64,000 nucleotides of DNA from Micromussa lordhowensis (taxonomy: Eukaryota > Cnidaria > Anthozoa > Scleractinia > Lobophylliidae). Shown here in pieces: positions 43,346 through 54,432 of this stretch. A program made the position numbers and the translations under genes. The stretch's first letter is position 1; each line of letters starts with the position of its first letter. A model generated the notes under the pieces. It was not told the origin of the DNA. It ran no database searches and saw nothing but the letters and a program-made list of their open reading frames with translations. The stretch lies in assembly GCA_964020085.1 (NCBI GenBank), contig OZ026606.1, positions 18,348,306-18,412,305 of the forward strand, given 5' to 3'.

Positions 43346-44026
43346 CACAGAACTTCTAAACTCTGCTATTTAAGCTATTTAGGCTAACTTGAGAGTGTTG
43401 TTCATGCTAACCAGCTCTGTAGCAGCACTTCGTTATTTCTTCCTTATTTCTAAGAGGTCCTTATGCTTAGTCTCTGGTCTCCTGCTTCCTCAACCACCCC
43501 CACCCCAACCCCGACGGTAATTTAAACTACGAGGAGTTGAGATATGCCGCTGTCCCATCAGTGATAACTCGGCGAGTATTTGACTCGAGCGGCTAGCTGG
43601 GATTTGATTCGGACTCGGAAGACCGAGTCATTTCTTTTAGCAACCCAAATTGAACACCGTAGACCAGCTATAACTAAAACGTTAGCTGAATCCTGGCCAT
43701 GTCAATGGTGAATGGAATCGGCATATTGCACCCTCCTAACGCGACTGATTTTCGACTACAATCTGTTCTTGGAATCTTCAATTCGTGCAAGCTTGCACGA
43801 AAAAGAATGCATTCTCATAACACCCGCCACATGAGCAAGCGATGTGATTAGCCCGCGGTCTTCGGCAACAATAAAACCACATGTTTTACAGGACTCAAAC
43901 AAAACGCTTTCTGCTTGTGCCAAATCGAGAAAATAAATAATTCAACTCGTTAAACCACAGTCATGTAACCATTATCTATTGCATTAAAGAATCTAAAGCA
44001 AATGAACCTTTTGAAAGCCAGAAAGT
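43346..44026. other. Upstream region of the P4HTM-like gene
   Basis: Presumed 5' UTR and promoter. No TATA box or CpG-dense stretch stands out. Confidence 0.4.
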
Positions 44027-45296
44027 ATGAGGGTTCGAGTGTTACTAGCGGTTCTCTGTTGCTTTCTTCCTTGCGGAATTTCAGAAGATTCGGAAAAGAA
44101 AGCGACAAAATATACTAAGCCATGCTTTCATGAAGACGAACTTCTAAACTATTGCACGGATCCTATGGAAGCTTGTCACGAGGAACACGGAGATGAAATC
44201 CAGCTGTTACGTCTAAACGGAGTAGAGGTAATTTGTATTTAGCCGTGTTGGTAAAAAAAAGTTCTCGACTTATTACGCGGAATCGAAAGGGGCACAGCGG
44301 AGTTCAATTTTTAAAACATCAACACGACCCTGATTCCGTTGGTATAACTTATGTTTATGGCCAGATTTAAAAACAATTTGGAAAAATATCCCGGCAGGTC
44401 GCATTCTTCGAATTGCTCTGTACTTTCATGGGTGTAAACTATTCGTCTTGTCTTCGCGGGATTGCTCGGTCGGATTAACCAGGGTTATTTTATATTAGAG
44501 AAACCCAAAACCTAATTAAAGGGCGTTTTGACCTATTTATTCTCCGCGCATGGCTATAAATACTAGAGTAATTTTAGTTGGATTATGTTAGAAGCCAGAC
44601 CAAGAGGTGAAGAGAGAGGTAGAGAATGTCGCATCACTTTTATTCAAGATTGATTTGAGTTAACTGAAAGCGTGTTTCTTTACTCTAAGATATGAACAAA
44701 CGACCACTTTCAGATATCAATAGAACAGATCTTATTGTACTAGCTTGAAAAGCGTTTGACCACGCTGTCCTAATTCCACTCTGGCTGTTAAATGTTCAAG
44801 TGATAAATGATATATACGTGCTTATAGTATTTTTCCGTATACACTAGCCTGACCTAAATTTGGAGTACTTGCGCGCGGATACACGCTCGGTAACCTCCAA
44901 TATTATAACCTTGATAGAATGGATTTCACTTCACTTAAATTTTGGGGTAACTTCATTCATTGTGCTGTCGGCCAGGTACCGGCACAAATTCAATTAGGTC
45001 CCTGTGCAAAATTCGCTTGAAATAGAGATTCTCTTTAACTGTCGGCGTAATAATATTATTCAAGGTTATTCGTCAACGACAGAGCCGATACAGCATTCTT
45101 TGGCTAATTTATTCGTTTATGTTTTTTATTGCTATTGTAACAAGAATTTAGATTTTGATCAAAGCAGGGTTGAATAGACTTTTAAAGAAATGGTTTGTCT
45201 TCCTGCAAATTTTGGACTTAGTGACTGACTGACTGATTAACTGACTGACTGACAGAATGCTGAACGGGTGGCTGACTGATTGACTGACTGACTGAT

Positions 45297-45336
<40 letters not shown>

Positions 45337-45345
45337 TGACTGACT

Positions 45346-45377
<32 letters not shown>

Positions 45378-48300
45378 GACTGACTGACTGACTGACTGAC
45401 TGACTGATTAACTGACTGATTGACTGACTGACTGTTGGATGGTTGGCTGACTGACTGAATGCTGAATGGTTGGCTGACTTAGTGACTGACTGACTGACTG
45501 ACTGATAAACTGACTGACTGACTGATTTACTGCTGGATGGTTGGCTGACTTGTTTGCTGAATGGCTGACTGACTGACTGAGTGGCTGACTAACTCAATGC
45601 CTGACTGACTGACTGACCGACCGACCGACCGACCGACTGACTGACTGACTGACTGACTGACTGGCGGACTGACTGGCTGACTGACTGACTGACTGACTGA
45701 CTGAGTGGCTGACTAACTGAATGACTGACCGACCGACCGACCGACCGACCGACCGACCGACCGACCGACCGACCGACCGACCGACTGACTGACTGACTGA
45801 CTGACTGACTGACTGGCTGACTGAGTGACTGACTAACTGAATGACTGACTGACTGACTGACGGACGGACTGACTGGCTGAGTGACTAACTTATTAACTAA
45901 CTAACTGACTGACTGACTGACGGAATAACTGGGCAATTGACTGTCTACTGACAGACGACGAGTTTTCTTTCTTTAAAATAGTAACTGCCTTAAAGGGCCA
46001 TTGTCACGATAAAGCGCATGTGTGGGCTTGATTGACACCAATTTTTTTTAACCAATAAATATCCTAATACTATCATGCGCGCCACGAATTCGCCGCGAGT
46101 CAGCGTGGAGTTTCACGTGCCTTTCGAAAATCTCTTTATCCGCTGGCTTTTGACCTTTTGTTTGTAAAGAATATTTATCATGTTTATGTTGTGTGAAGGC
46201 CGTGTCCGTTGAATACAAGCCCCCTGTACTTTACTTTCTTCCAACTTGCATGCACATCTGCCGCTATATAGTTTCTGATGTTCGTCCTCCTATCTTTTCT
46301 TCGTTGCCATTTCTTTTTTATTTCGGAATTTTCGTCTCTAGCCGCTTCGAAAACCCCTCTCAAGGAGAGCGCAATTCTCGACGGTATTCAACTCAAAACA
46401 CAAAATATGGCGTTGAAATCTTTCATAGATGACTAAACAGTTCTCCAATAGCGGTATTACTATTTTCACACGCCTCGCATGGTCGATGGAGACGGATTTT
46501 TCTCACAAATATCAACTTTGAAAAATGTTCCGTCGGATAAGAAATCAAACTGCCGCACTTGCGCAGAAGGGTGTCAAATGCCCTTTAACCTGTTGACTTT
46601 TCCTAACTTGTTTATAGAAAGGTCACGTGAGATGGGTGGACTTGGAGGAGGGAAAAAAATATCAGATGATCACTAGAGCCATGAAACCTCTACTATTTGG
46701 TAAGATAAATGTCATTTAAATTTTAAGTGGAGAAAAACCTTGTACAAGAATAATTTTAAGTATATAAATGTCCTTTTTGCATTTTCTAAAAGCTTATATA
46801 TAAATAGTTGCCTGAAATAACACCGAAAACAGTTGCCCATGGGAACTCAAGAAAATAAATTTCAAAGCTCAGAGAAATTGTGCAAACACAGGTAAATCAT
46901 CAGTTTCATTTCACAAGTACTTCCAAGTGTTTCATATGAATTGCAAATTTGTTTTCGACATTTGGTGTTGATAGAAATGACATCTTTTGAGAATATCATT
47001 AAAAATAGTCGCGCAGAAGTTTGGAATACAGTGTAAATACGGTATAATAATTCGAAATTCTTCTCAGAAGAAATTCTTCTCGAAATCCTTCTAAATTGTA
47101 AACTTGTGATGTTACATATATATTTTCCATGCAGGAAAAGACACTCGGCTAAAACGATCTACTGTCTGTCTGTCTGTCTGTCTGTGAATTTTTTTAGTTT
47201 GTAGAAAATAACTGTTCAATATTCTAATTTTAGTACACTGAAATCATCTTCATATCTTCATGTTACGGTGGCACGAACAAGTAAGCTCGTCGTTAAACTT
47301 TGTCTCCAAATCTACTTGGCTTATTTCCTCAAACAGAAATTCCCCAGTTCTTGTCGGACGAGGAGTCTGAACACATCATTTCACTGGCAAAGGAAAGCGG
47401 TCTCGCCATGAGTATTGCGGGCTTTGATCCGGCCGCGTATGAGGGAGACTTGGACGAGGACATGAAAGAAGCCGGTAAAATCTCTTTTTTCGTGGCGGGG
47501 GGGGGGGGGGGGAACTGATGAAAGGCCTTCTTCATGTTTTTGTAAAGAAGCAATATACTTTTAGGCGATGTATAAGGGAGTTATTCTAGCTTATTTTTCC
47601 TCATATATATTATGCCCTTTTACTGTTCGGGGATAATTATAATAAGAGTGTTCGTTCAGTGAGCTATACATTCGTCCAGACCTTCATATTTTTCATAATG
47701 TATAAACGTGTTTACTAATAAGTTAAGGCGGGGGTACACGTGAAGGCTGTTTTCAGGTCGCTTAACATGGCCTTTCTGCCAATATCTCGGTCACGTTTCA
47801 AGCGACACTAAATCTCTCTGCTTATCTCATTAACCACTGTTTGGCGGTTTTGTGTAAATATTTGGGTGATTTTTGGGCATTTTTGGAAGGAGATATTTTT
47901 TGTCAACGGATAGGTTAAATTGCAGAAAATATGAGATGTTGAAGATTTGATGGATTTGGAAAATTGAAATTTGAAGTGAAGAATTAGTAGAATTCCAACC
48001 CATCTTAATCCTAATAATTTCCTTTTAATATTACTTCAAATCTCACTCCTATTCATGTTTACCCCCACCTTAAGGCAGTGGCTAATTCGTATTTAACTTG
48101 TCAGATGGAAACTGGACGCTTGATCACGATGAACGATTCGCTAAAGGATTTTCCATTTGGGATGTCAATAATGATGGATTTATCGACGCAAACGAGGTAC
48201 ATCATAAAAACACAAGATTCATTCATACACCCAGCATTCTGGATTAGTTAGACGTAGCTTAGACATGATTATTTGTCTTATTTTCAGGTAAGACATTTTG

Positions 48301-51300
48301 CCCAAAAACGGAAACTTTTATTCATGAGAGAGGATGAAGTCCCTGGAATGTAAGTATACTAAACTTAGCAATTCGCCAGGAAAATGATCATAAGCCATAG
48401 GAAATTAATTTAAAACAAACAAATCTTGTGCACGAAAAACGGAAAGCAAGCTCTTTGAAATCGGGCTGTGCGCAGAGGAGGGCGGTGGGTGATGGGCCGC
48501 CCATCCCACGCCCCGTCAACTTCAACTTAAGCAGGAGTTAAGGAGGGAAAGGGTTATCCTCGCATGTTTTTTTTTTTCGCCTCCTCTACAATGTAAGAGT
48601 CTGAAGAAGGCTAGCAACGCTAAATTAAAGTTGATTATTCTGATATGAACATGATGAAGGGGTGACGTTAAGATCTATAATCCATATAATCATCAACGTA
48701 ATTCTCTTCTCTCGCTGAATATTAACCATCTTTAATTTTTTTTCCTTTTGATTAGGTTTAAGCGTCTAGAATTATCAGAAAGCCTGCAAGATGGTGGGTG
48801 AACAAACATTTTGTATAAATTACCCAGTATACATATAAAAATAATTACAGTCTAGTAATGAGTTCAATCATTCTGTACAGAATTCACGAATTCTTGCGGG
48901 TTCTATCGACACTTTTGCTGCATCTGTGCTGCCTTTATTGTAAAGTAACGAAGTGATCCTAGCAGTTGTATTTGAATTTAACACAAATGCGAGGATGCCA
49001 AAACAGGTACATGTTTTTTTAGATGGTACAAAAGAGAAACGACATTTAAATCATGTAGACTACATATTTTATTACATTATTTTTAGATTTATTATGTAAC
49101 GCCTTTCCGATAAGTTCTTTGGGTGAGTCGCGTGGAATGGTCAATGCTCCAAAATCACTCGGATCACGGCGGATTAAATAGACCATTTGCATAAATGGGG
49201 CCTAAATTTGAATAACAATACTTTATACATCCTTAGCCTCGTACTCATGTTTTCAGACAAAGAATGCGAGGCTAAGCATGTATAAGTATTGTGATTCAAA
49301 TTTAGGCGCCATTTATGCAAAGGGTCTATGAACCAATTAGTCCACTTGATGTAAGGATTCATCAGTTCTATTGACGTATCATGACCCGAGTGATCTTGGA
49401 TCACTGTTTCCTTGTCCGGATCATCCCAGAGAAACGCACTCTTAATTACGGCCTTTATTTATACGTGACTGAGAAAATGACTTCATTGTGACTGGCTGAG
49501 GGCAGGCCAATTCAGTTATCGTTAATTCTGAATTTGCACTGCAGTACGTGCAAATTAACGCGCACGCGTTCGTCATTTTCTCAGGAATATAAATAATAAA
49601 TGAGAAATGGTATGAAAGTTCGAGCAATAGATCAATTTCGATATATTAAAGTTCAGCATAACACAATAGACCTCAGCACGAGGCTCTGGGGAATAAACCC
49701 TGTCAAACTCTGCAGTTATTCCCCAGAGCCTCGTACTGAGGTCTGTTGTTTTAGGCTGAATTTTAATACATCAAAATTGGTCTATTAAGGATTTACTACT
49801 TGTTATTTTTGGAAATTCTTTCAAATTGTACTCACCCAATTAAAGGCTTGTGCAATTTTGAGAGAATTTTTAAGTATCACTCGTACGTAGTGTAAATCCT
49901 TAATTGCACTTGCTCATTCGATTACCTATACTAATAACCTTTTTTCCGACAATTTCCTTGTCTTTTTAATATCCATCTAACTATTTATCTACTACGCAGG
50001 TAAACTAAGCCGTGAGGCTTTTGACAAGATCAACATTAAGAAGATCCTGTGGTATATGGATTTCTTGAAAGAAAAAAGTCCACGCCACAGGCCCCGGTAC
50101 AGCCAGCAGGCTTGGTTGCGACAGGACAAAAACGCGGACCCAATTTTGAGGCGCCTGCTCGAAAGGTGAGAAACACAGATGAATGCATTAAAATCAGTGA
50201 CTCTCAGTTGTTCAGAAGACTTTTCTATTCAGAGGAGTATCTTTAAAATCTTCAAAACAACAGCCTGGAAACTTGAAACTTGCCACATAACTTGAAGATC
50301 CTAAATCGACCAAAACGAAACTAGACAGGCATAACGAAAAAGAATCAGAGAAAGGTAATCAAATTTTCTTTTCATTAATGGTGAATTTCTTTTACTGGTA
50401 TCCAGAAATTAAGACTTTTAGTAAACTTCTAACGTGCCTGGAGCCTCATGCAGCTCTCTGAGCTTGAATACCATTTGCAGCAAACGGTATTCTATTCCAG
50501 CTTACATCGAATGCCGCTCTGCTCGAGGTACGCGTAAGAGCCTGGGAAGTCATTCGATGACGTCATGACATTGTGCGCCAGCAGACCGTCTTGTTCACGA
50601 TGGCCACCATGTTCGTTTTCATATTACAATGCAGATTTCTGGGAGGGCAAATAAGTTAAAGTCGGCAAATTCATACTTGTCCAATACTCCGACAAATTTA
50701 TTCATAGCATTGTATTGTATTCTATTGTATTGCGTCGTTCTCAATTGTATTGTATTGTTAATCTATTGTTATGTGGATATAATACAATACAATGGTGTGC
50801 ATAAATTTGTCGGAGTATTGGACAACCCTCGGCAAATTAATTATTATCATGATAATTTCGGACACATTTTGCGTAGCCCTGCTATTCTTTTAGTACACTA
50901 GTATAAAATACCGCACATTTAAGGCAATTACGATGTATTTTTAGAAAACATTAACAAACCTGTAAAATTGACAATTGAAGGTATCGATTAACTTTTCTAA
51001 AGTAACCATAAATAAAATGACATCAACATTCCATATCATCAACATTCTCGAAAATAATTTGGCACAAATTCTTCACTGTTAGAACGAGTCTTCTTTCCAA
51101 TAACTTTGCCCCTGGGTATACCGATAAAAAAAAAACCATCACGGCGGCTGTTGCGAATAAGGCCTATTAAAGTCAGCTGCAAGGTAATGCCTACACGGAC
51201 TGTCTCAACTCATCCCGGAGGTTGGGTACGGCTACACGTAGGCTACTACCCATCTCGGTCTCTCGCTGACGCTGTTGCGGTCATGCACGGACTGTAGGCT

Positions 51301-53587
51301 GAATAAATCTATTTTAATCGATTCGCTCCGACGAAGGGCTAACGCTCGAAACGTCAGCTTTCGAATATCTTTACGTTGGCCAATTCACATTATCAAGTCA
51401 GTTGATAAAACCTAATCATCCTATTTTAATCGCTTTTGTTACAGAATTACTAAATTAACACAGTTACCGAGAAAGCTGATTCAAGGAAGCGAGTGGATGC
51501 AGGTGAGGACGTAGAGTCTCTGTGAACTGTTTCAAATCAATTATTTGCATTTCCATCCCTCACATGAACTATTGAAATTACAATCACACAACTGCAGAGA
51601 TATTCTGAAAGAAAGTTCCAAATAGAAATTCTCCTCTCTTGTCCTATTCCTGAATGCTACAAAGTTTTGCAAGTTCTTTTAGAGAAACCTATGTCGCTAT
51701 GTGAAAATACTAAAATTAATTCTGATGTCGCTATGTGTTTCTAAACATAACTTAGATAGCATCAAAACTTGCGTGTGTATGTGTTTTGCAGGTTGTTCAG
51801 TATGACCCGTTCGGGCATTACCACGGCCACCTGGATTCCAACCCTTTTGAAGACCCAGTAATCCCCTGCTGTCACCAGAATCACTTTAAAAAGCGCGAGT
51901 GCCGAGTATGCAGGTACTGATCAATCATCCACGCCGCATACCGTAAACTGCTGATTATACGCCCTCAACGGTTATAGGCTCAAAAAATATTCCTTCCGAT
52001 TAAAAGCCTTCCCTGTTATTAGCCCCCTCTATTTTAATGAAACGAATTCGATAAATTTTGATGTTTAAACCTTAATTAAAAAACAGTATACGAAAAACGT
52101 ATTTCGATAAACACTGCTGTAGCACATTTGGAGACGGATTCCGCTTATAAGTCCCACCACCCCAATGCATACCCCTGCATTTATGCCCATCCAAAACCTC
52201 GACGAAGCTGTACAAGTCCAGGGCTTATAAGCGGCAGTTTACGGTACTGCAAACTGGTCATTGACTGAAGCCACAGGCAGTTAACTAGCTTGAATGATTC
52301 CCCTGTCGGGGTCTCTAAGGGAGACCAATCTGGCCGTGGCTCGTGATTATAGTCCACCCGCCCTCCCGAGGGATGACCAGTTCCATGAATACTTTGGACG
52401 TGCGCTCGAGACATTAGATTTTAACTCTAATTTTTTTGCAATATCCAAACGATCATAATACCTCCAACGTCATTTATAATCACAAAAATGGTTCAAGGCA
52501 ATCCCTTGGGGTATTAAATTCTGCCCTGTCAGCCGCTTGACAGGTTGGTTTCAAGAATTTTTGGGCAGACTTGACCAGGCTTGGTCAGCATATAAGAGAA
52601 AAGTTAATCGTTAATAAAGATAGTTTTCAAACTCATATTCGCATGCAAGTGCCGCGCTTAAACAGGTAATATGTTGTATTCACAGATTCATAACAATACT
52701 TTATTACCTTAACAACGTGGAAGAAGGAGGAGAGACAGCCTTCCTGATAGCAGATAACTCTACCATCACACCAGACGTGAGTGGATTTATTTAGTTAACA
52801 AGTGGGTCAGTGAGCGCTTTTTATAAACCTAAGTAGTCCTTAGTCATCATCAATCGTACATCCACCTTACTTAGCTTTCATGGGCGTTAGAAGTGATGAG
52901 TGCGCCACAATGCAGCTCGATCCAAAGCGTAGTAACGGGACAAGCTGCACTTATTATGGATAGTCGTGGTTGTAGTTTAATTTCCGTTGCCCGATACTTC
53001 ACGGTACGTAGCACAATAGCTAAAGAAATCAGGAATACGCGTACATGTATTATCTCCGCCTCCCTTCGAGCCGAAATACCGCGACCTTTTTCTTTGATCA
53101 AGCAACGGGAAGTATGACTTTCAATAATACGCACCTTTCGGTATTGTCACAATAGCTTTTACACAAAGACAACCTTTTCGAACACTGAGCGAAAAGCTCT
53201 CAAGTCGCTGGTTAAGACACCGTACCTACTCGAGCAATAAGCCAGGCTTAAAAGCATAAGACTTTAAGTTTTAATTTAATTTTTTTTTTTTTGGAATTGT
53301 TTTCCTCGCAGGAATTGGAAAGCCCCAACGCTACCACGGACGAATTTAACTTGAGTGTCAACTGTCACTTGGCAAATCTTGTTCTTCCTCCCAAGAAAGG
53401 TACTGCCATCATGTGGTACAACAACTTTATTGACCAGGACAGCGGTCTTCTAGGATCTGTAGATCGCTACTCGCTTCACGGCGGATGTGACGTCATCAAA
53501 GGAGAGAAGTGGATCGCTAACAACTGGCTGACGGCGCCAACTAAGTACTCAAGACACATCAAGAGTGTTTATGATTCCGGGTTTTAA
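44027..53587 (+). CDS. P4HTM: P4HTM-like prolyl 4-hydroxylase, 11 exons
   Basis: Exons: 44027-44227, 46618-46699, 47337-47474, 48105-48196, 48288-48349, 48756-48793, 50000-50165, 51445-51502, 51792-51913, 52686-52776, 53312-53587. All have GT/AG borders, phases agree throughout, and the total is 1,326 nt (441 residues). It is a 2-oxoglutarate/Fe(II) dioxygenase: HGHLD gives the HxD iron ligands (H292, D294), H406 in YSLHGGC is the distal ligand, and K416 in KGEKW binds 2-oxoglutarate. One canonical EF-hand (D160-E171, DVNNDGFIDANE) precedes the catalytic domain; the second position (~QDGKLSREAF) has lost its ligands. The N-terminus (LLAVLCCFLPCG) looks like a signal peptide or anchor. The vertebrate relative is an ER transmembrane enzyme of 502 residues implicated in HIF hydroxylation. 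No KDEL tail. The orthology call rests on exon content and motifs. Confidence 0.93.
44228..45219. other. Intron 1 of P4HTM-like gene, first part
   Basis: No exon, MITE or RNA gene recognised. The donor is GTAATT. Confidence 0.5.
45220..45943. repeat. Compound tetranucleotide array, GACT/GACC/GGCT
   Basis: About 720 bp of tandem 4-bp units in intron 1. The base unit GACT is replaced in blocks by GGCT (~45297-45335), GACC (~45616-45635 and a long run ~45727-45783) and scattered degenerate units (GATT, GAAT). A longer-order motif with GGATGGTTGGCTGACT also recurs. Confidence 0.95.
45944..46617. other. Intron 1 of P4HTM-like gene, last part
   Basis: No recognised element. The 79-codon open frame at 46193-46432 has no domain and lies inside the intron. 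Acceptor TTTATAG before 46618. Confidence 0.5.
46700..47336. other. Intron 2 of P4HTM-like gene
   Basis: A (CTGT)n run at about 47161-47184; nothing else recognised. Confidence 0.5.
47723..48073. mobile_element. TTAA-flanked MITE, copy 3, beside a splice acceptor
   Basis: TTAAGGCGGGGGTACACGTG at the left and ACCCCCACCTTAA at the right. It lies in intron 3 with its right edge 31 bp before exon 4 of the P4HTM-like gene. A G16 run lies earlier in the same intron (~47497-47512). Confidence 0.85.
49178..49331. mobile_element. Foldback MITE in intron 6
   Basis: ATAGACCATTTGCATAAATG through AGCCTCGTACTC, mirrored by GAATGCGAGGCTAAGC through TTTATGCAAAGGGTCTAT. Confidence 0.8.
49469..49583. repeat. 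Short inverted repeat in intron 6
   Basis: TGAGAAAATGAC and its mirror GTCATTTTCTCA bound about 115 bp containing GACTGGCTGAGGGCAGG. Probably a small MITE. Confidence 0.5.
49628..49790. mobile_element. Foldback MITE in intron 6, second
   Basis: AGATCAATTTCGATATATT... and ...AATACATCAAAATTGGTCT ends, with ACGAGGCTCTGGGGAATAA facing TTATTCCCCAGAGCCTCGT. A fragment of the same end type (TTTTAATATATCGAAATTG) lies near 55592. Confidence 0.85.
50676..50829. mobile_element. MITE in intron 7
   Basis: TTGTCCAATACTCCGACAAA with its mirror TTTGTCGGAGTATTGGACAA, around TTGTATTGTATT repeats. Confidence 0.85.
51100..51420 (+). repeat. Retroelement-derived repeat carrying a hammerhead-like motif
   Basis: Contains the hammerhead candidate (51321-51366) followed by GGCCAATTCACATTATCAAG. 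From memory such sequence recurs with Penelope-like elements in corals. The 63-codon open frame here is not a gene. Confidence 0.45.
51321..51366 (+). ncRNA. Degenerate hammerhead ribozyme candidate
   Basis: Core CCGACGA (51328-51334; consensus CTGANGA, so one substitution), helix II GGGC/GCTC closing a TAAC loop (51336-51347), then GAAAC (51348-51352) and the GTC cleavage triplet (51353-51355). Helix I can form from GCT/AGC plus ATTC/GAAT separated by a TTTC bulge. Hammerhead motifs are known in Penelope-like retroelements. The C for U at core position 4 probably abolishes or weakens cleavage in this copy. Confidence 0.55.
51939..52246. mobile_element. MITE with TA duplication in intron 9
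   Basis: TACCGTAAACTGCTGATTAT at the left and ATAAGCGGCAGTTTACGGTA at the right. It begins 26 bp after exon 9 of the P4HTM-like gene. Confidence 0.85.
52260..52685. other. Remainder of intron 9
   Basis: No exon or clear repeat recognised. Confidence 0.4.
52860..53130. repeat. Dispersed-repeat-like segment in intron 10
   Basis: Open on both strands over ~75-87 codons (CTTCACGGTACG, GATCAAGCAACGGG landmarks), without any domain. Considered a repeat, not a gene. Confidence 0.35.
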
Positions 53588-53599
53588 TGACTGACTTCT

Positions 53600-53802
53600 C
53601 GCCGGGGGGGGGGGGGGGTGGTGGTCTCTCATATAAAAAAGAACGGGGGTGGGATCGTCAGGCTTCACCCTAAAAGGTACCACAAAAGTTCCCGACGTGG
53701 ATCTTTTGAGGCTGAACACTTTAAGAGATACCAAAACCGCTTTTTTAACCCTTAAAGGGTACGACGAATACCCCTGTCTTTTTTATATGGGAGTCCCCCC
53801 GG
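53600..53802. mobile_element. MITE in the presumed 3' UTR of the P4HTM-like gene
   Basis: A G15 run followed by CTCATATAAAAAAGAACGGG is mirrored by CCCCTGTCTTTTTTATATGGGAG ending in CCCCCCGGG, read in short pieces. Starts about 13 bp after the stop codon. The open frame through it (53649-53939) is not a gene. Confidence 0.65.
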
Positions 53803-54128
53803 GAGTTCTCGCAATATTGGACAACGCTTTCCGCGTCCTCGTGCATGGCCAAAGACATTTTTGTAATTTTGTGGACGCTAAAAACAGAATTACGTTCAGA
53901 GTAGGAATGAACATAATACCAGAAAAACAGTACAGTTGAGCTTGTTAGTACCTTTTGGATTAAAATATTAATGAGGGTATTAAACTGTTTTTATTTAGTT
54001 AGCTCCTGCCCGTCAAATTGATTCAATATTGGCGTAAAGACAAACTTCCTTTAAGTCACCACTCGAGTCCTTACACAAGCTAATAGGCATACACGAACAG
54101 GATATAGCTGAAAGATCGGACCCTTTCA
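53803..54128. other. Intergenic or 3' UTR
   Basis: Nothing recognised. An ATTAAA near 53958 could be a weak poly(A) signal. Confidence 0.35.
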
Positions 54129-54432
54129 CGGGCTATAACTTAAAGAATGCCAGAAATGGAAAGAGCGCATCGAAAATACCAAAATGGCCAAGTTTGAGCC
54201 CCCTGGAATGAAAGAGTAAGTTTATACGACAGTTTGAATTTTCGGAAAATTTAGAAGTTTTGTATGAGAAATGTTGCTGGAGAGCAAGGTCTTGCTCTCC
54301 AGCAACATTTTCCATACAAACCTCCTTATTTTTTTAAAAATTCAGACTGTCATAAAATCTCATCTTTTAATGATGGGGGCCTCAAATTTGGCCGTTTTGA
54401 TATTCTCGACATGCTTTGTTAAGTTATAGCCC
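54129..54432. mobile_element. Foldback MITE with perfect 16-bp apical stem
   Basis: GTTGCTGGAGAGCAAG and its exact mirror are separated by 2 bp (54273-54306). Imperfect arms extend outward to GGGCTATAACTTAA / TTAAGTTATAGCCC at the ends. Confidence 0.85.

Noticed and set aside
45220..45943. Array of short repeats as a CRISPR-like locus
   Set aside because: Units are 4 bp without spacers, in a eukaryotic intron; a simple tandem array.
53649..53939. 96-codon frame after the P4HTM-like stop codon
   Set aside because: Lies mostly within an inverted-repeat MITE and has no domain.
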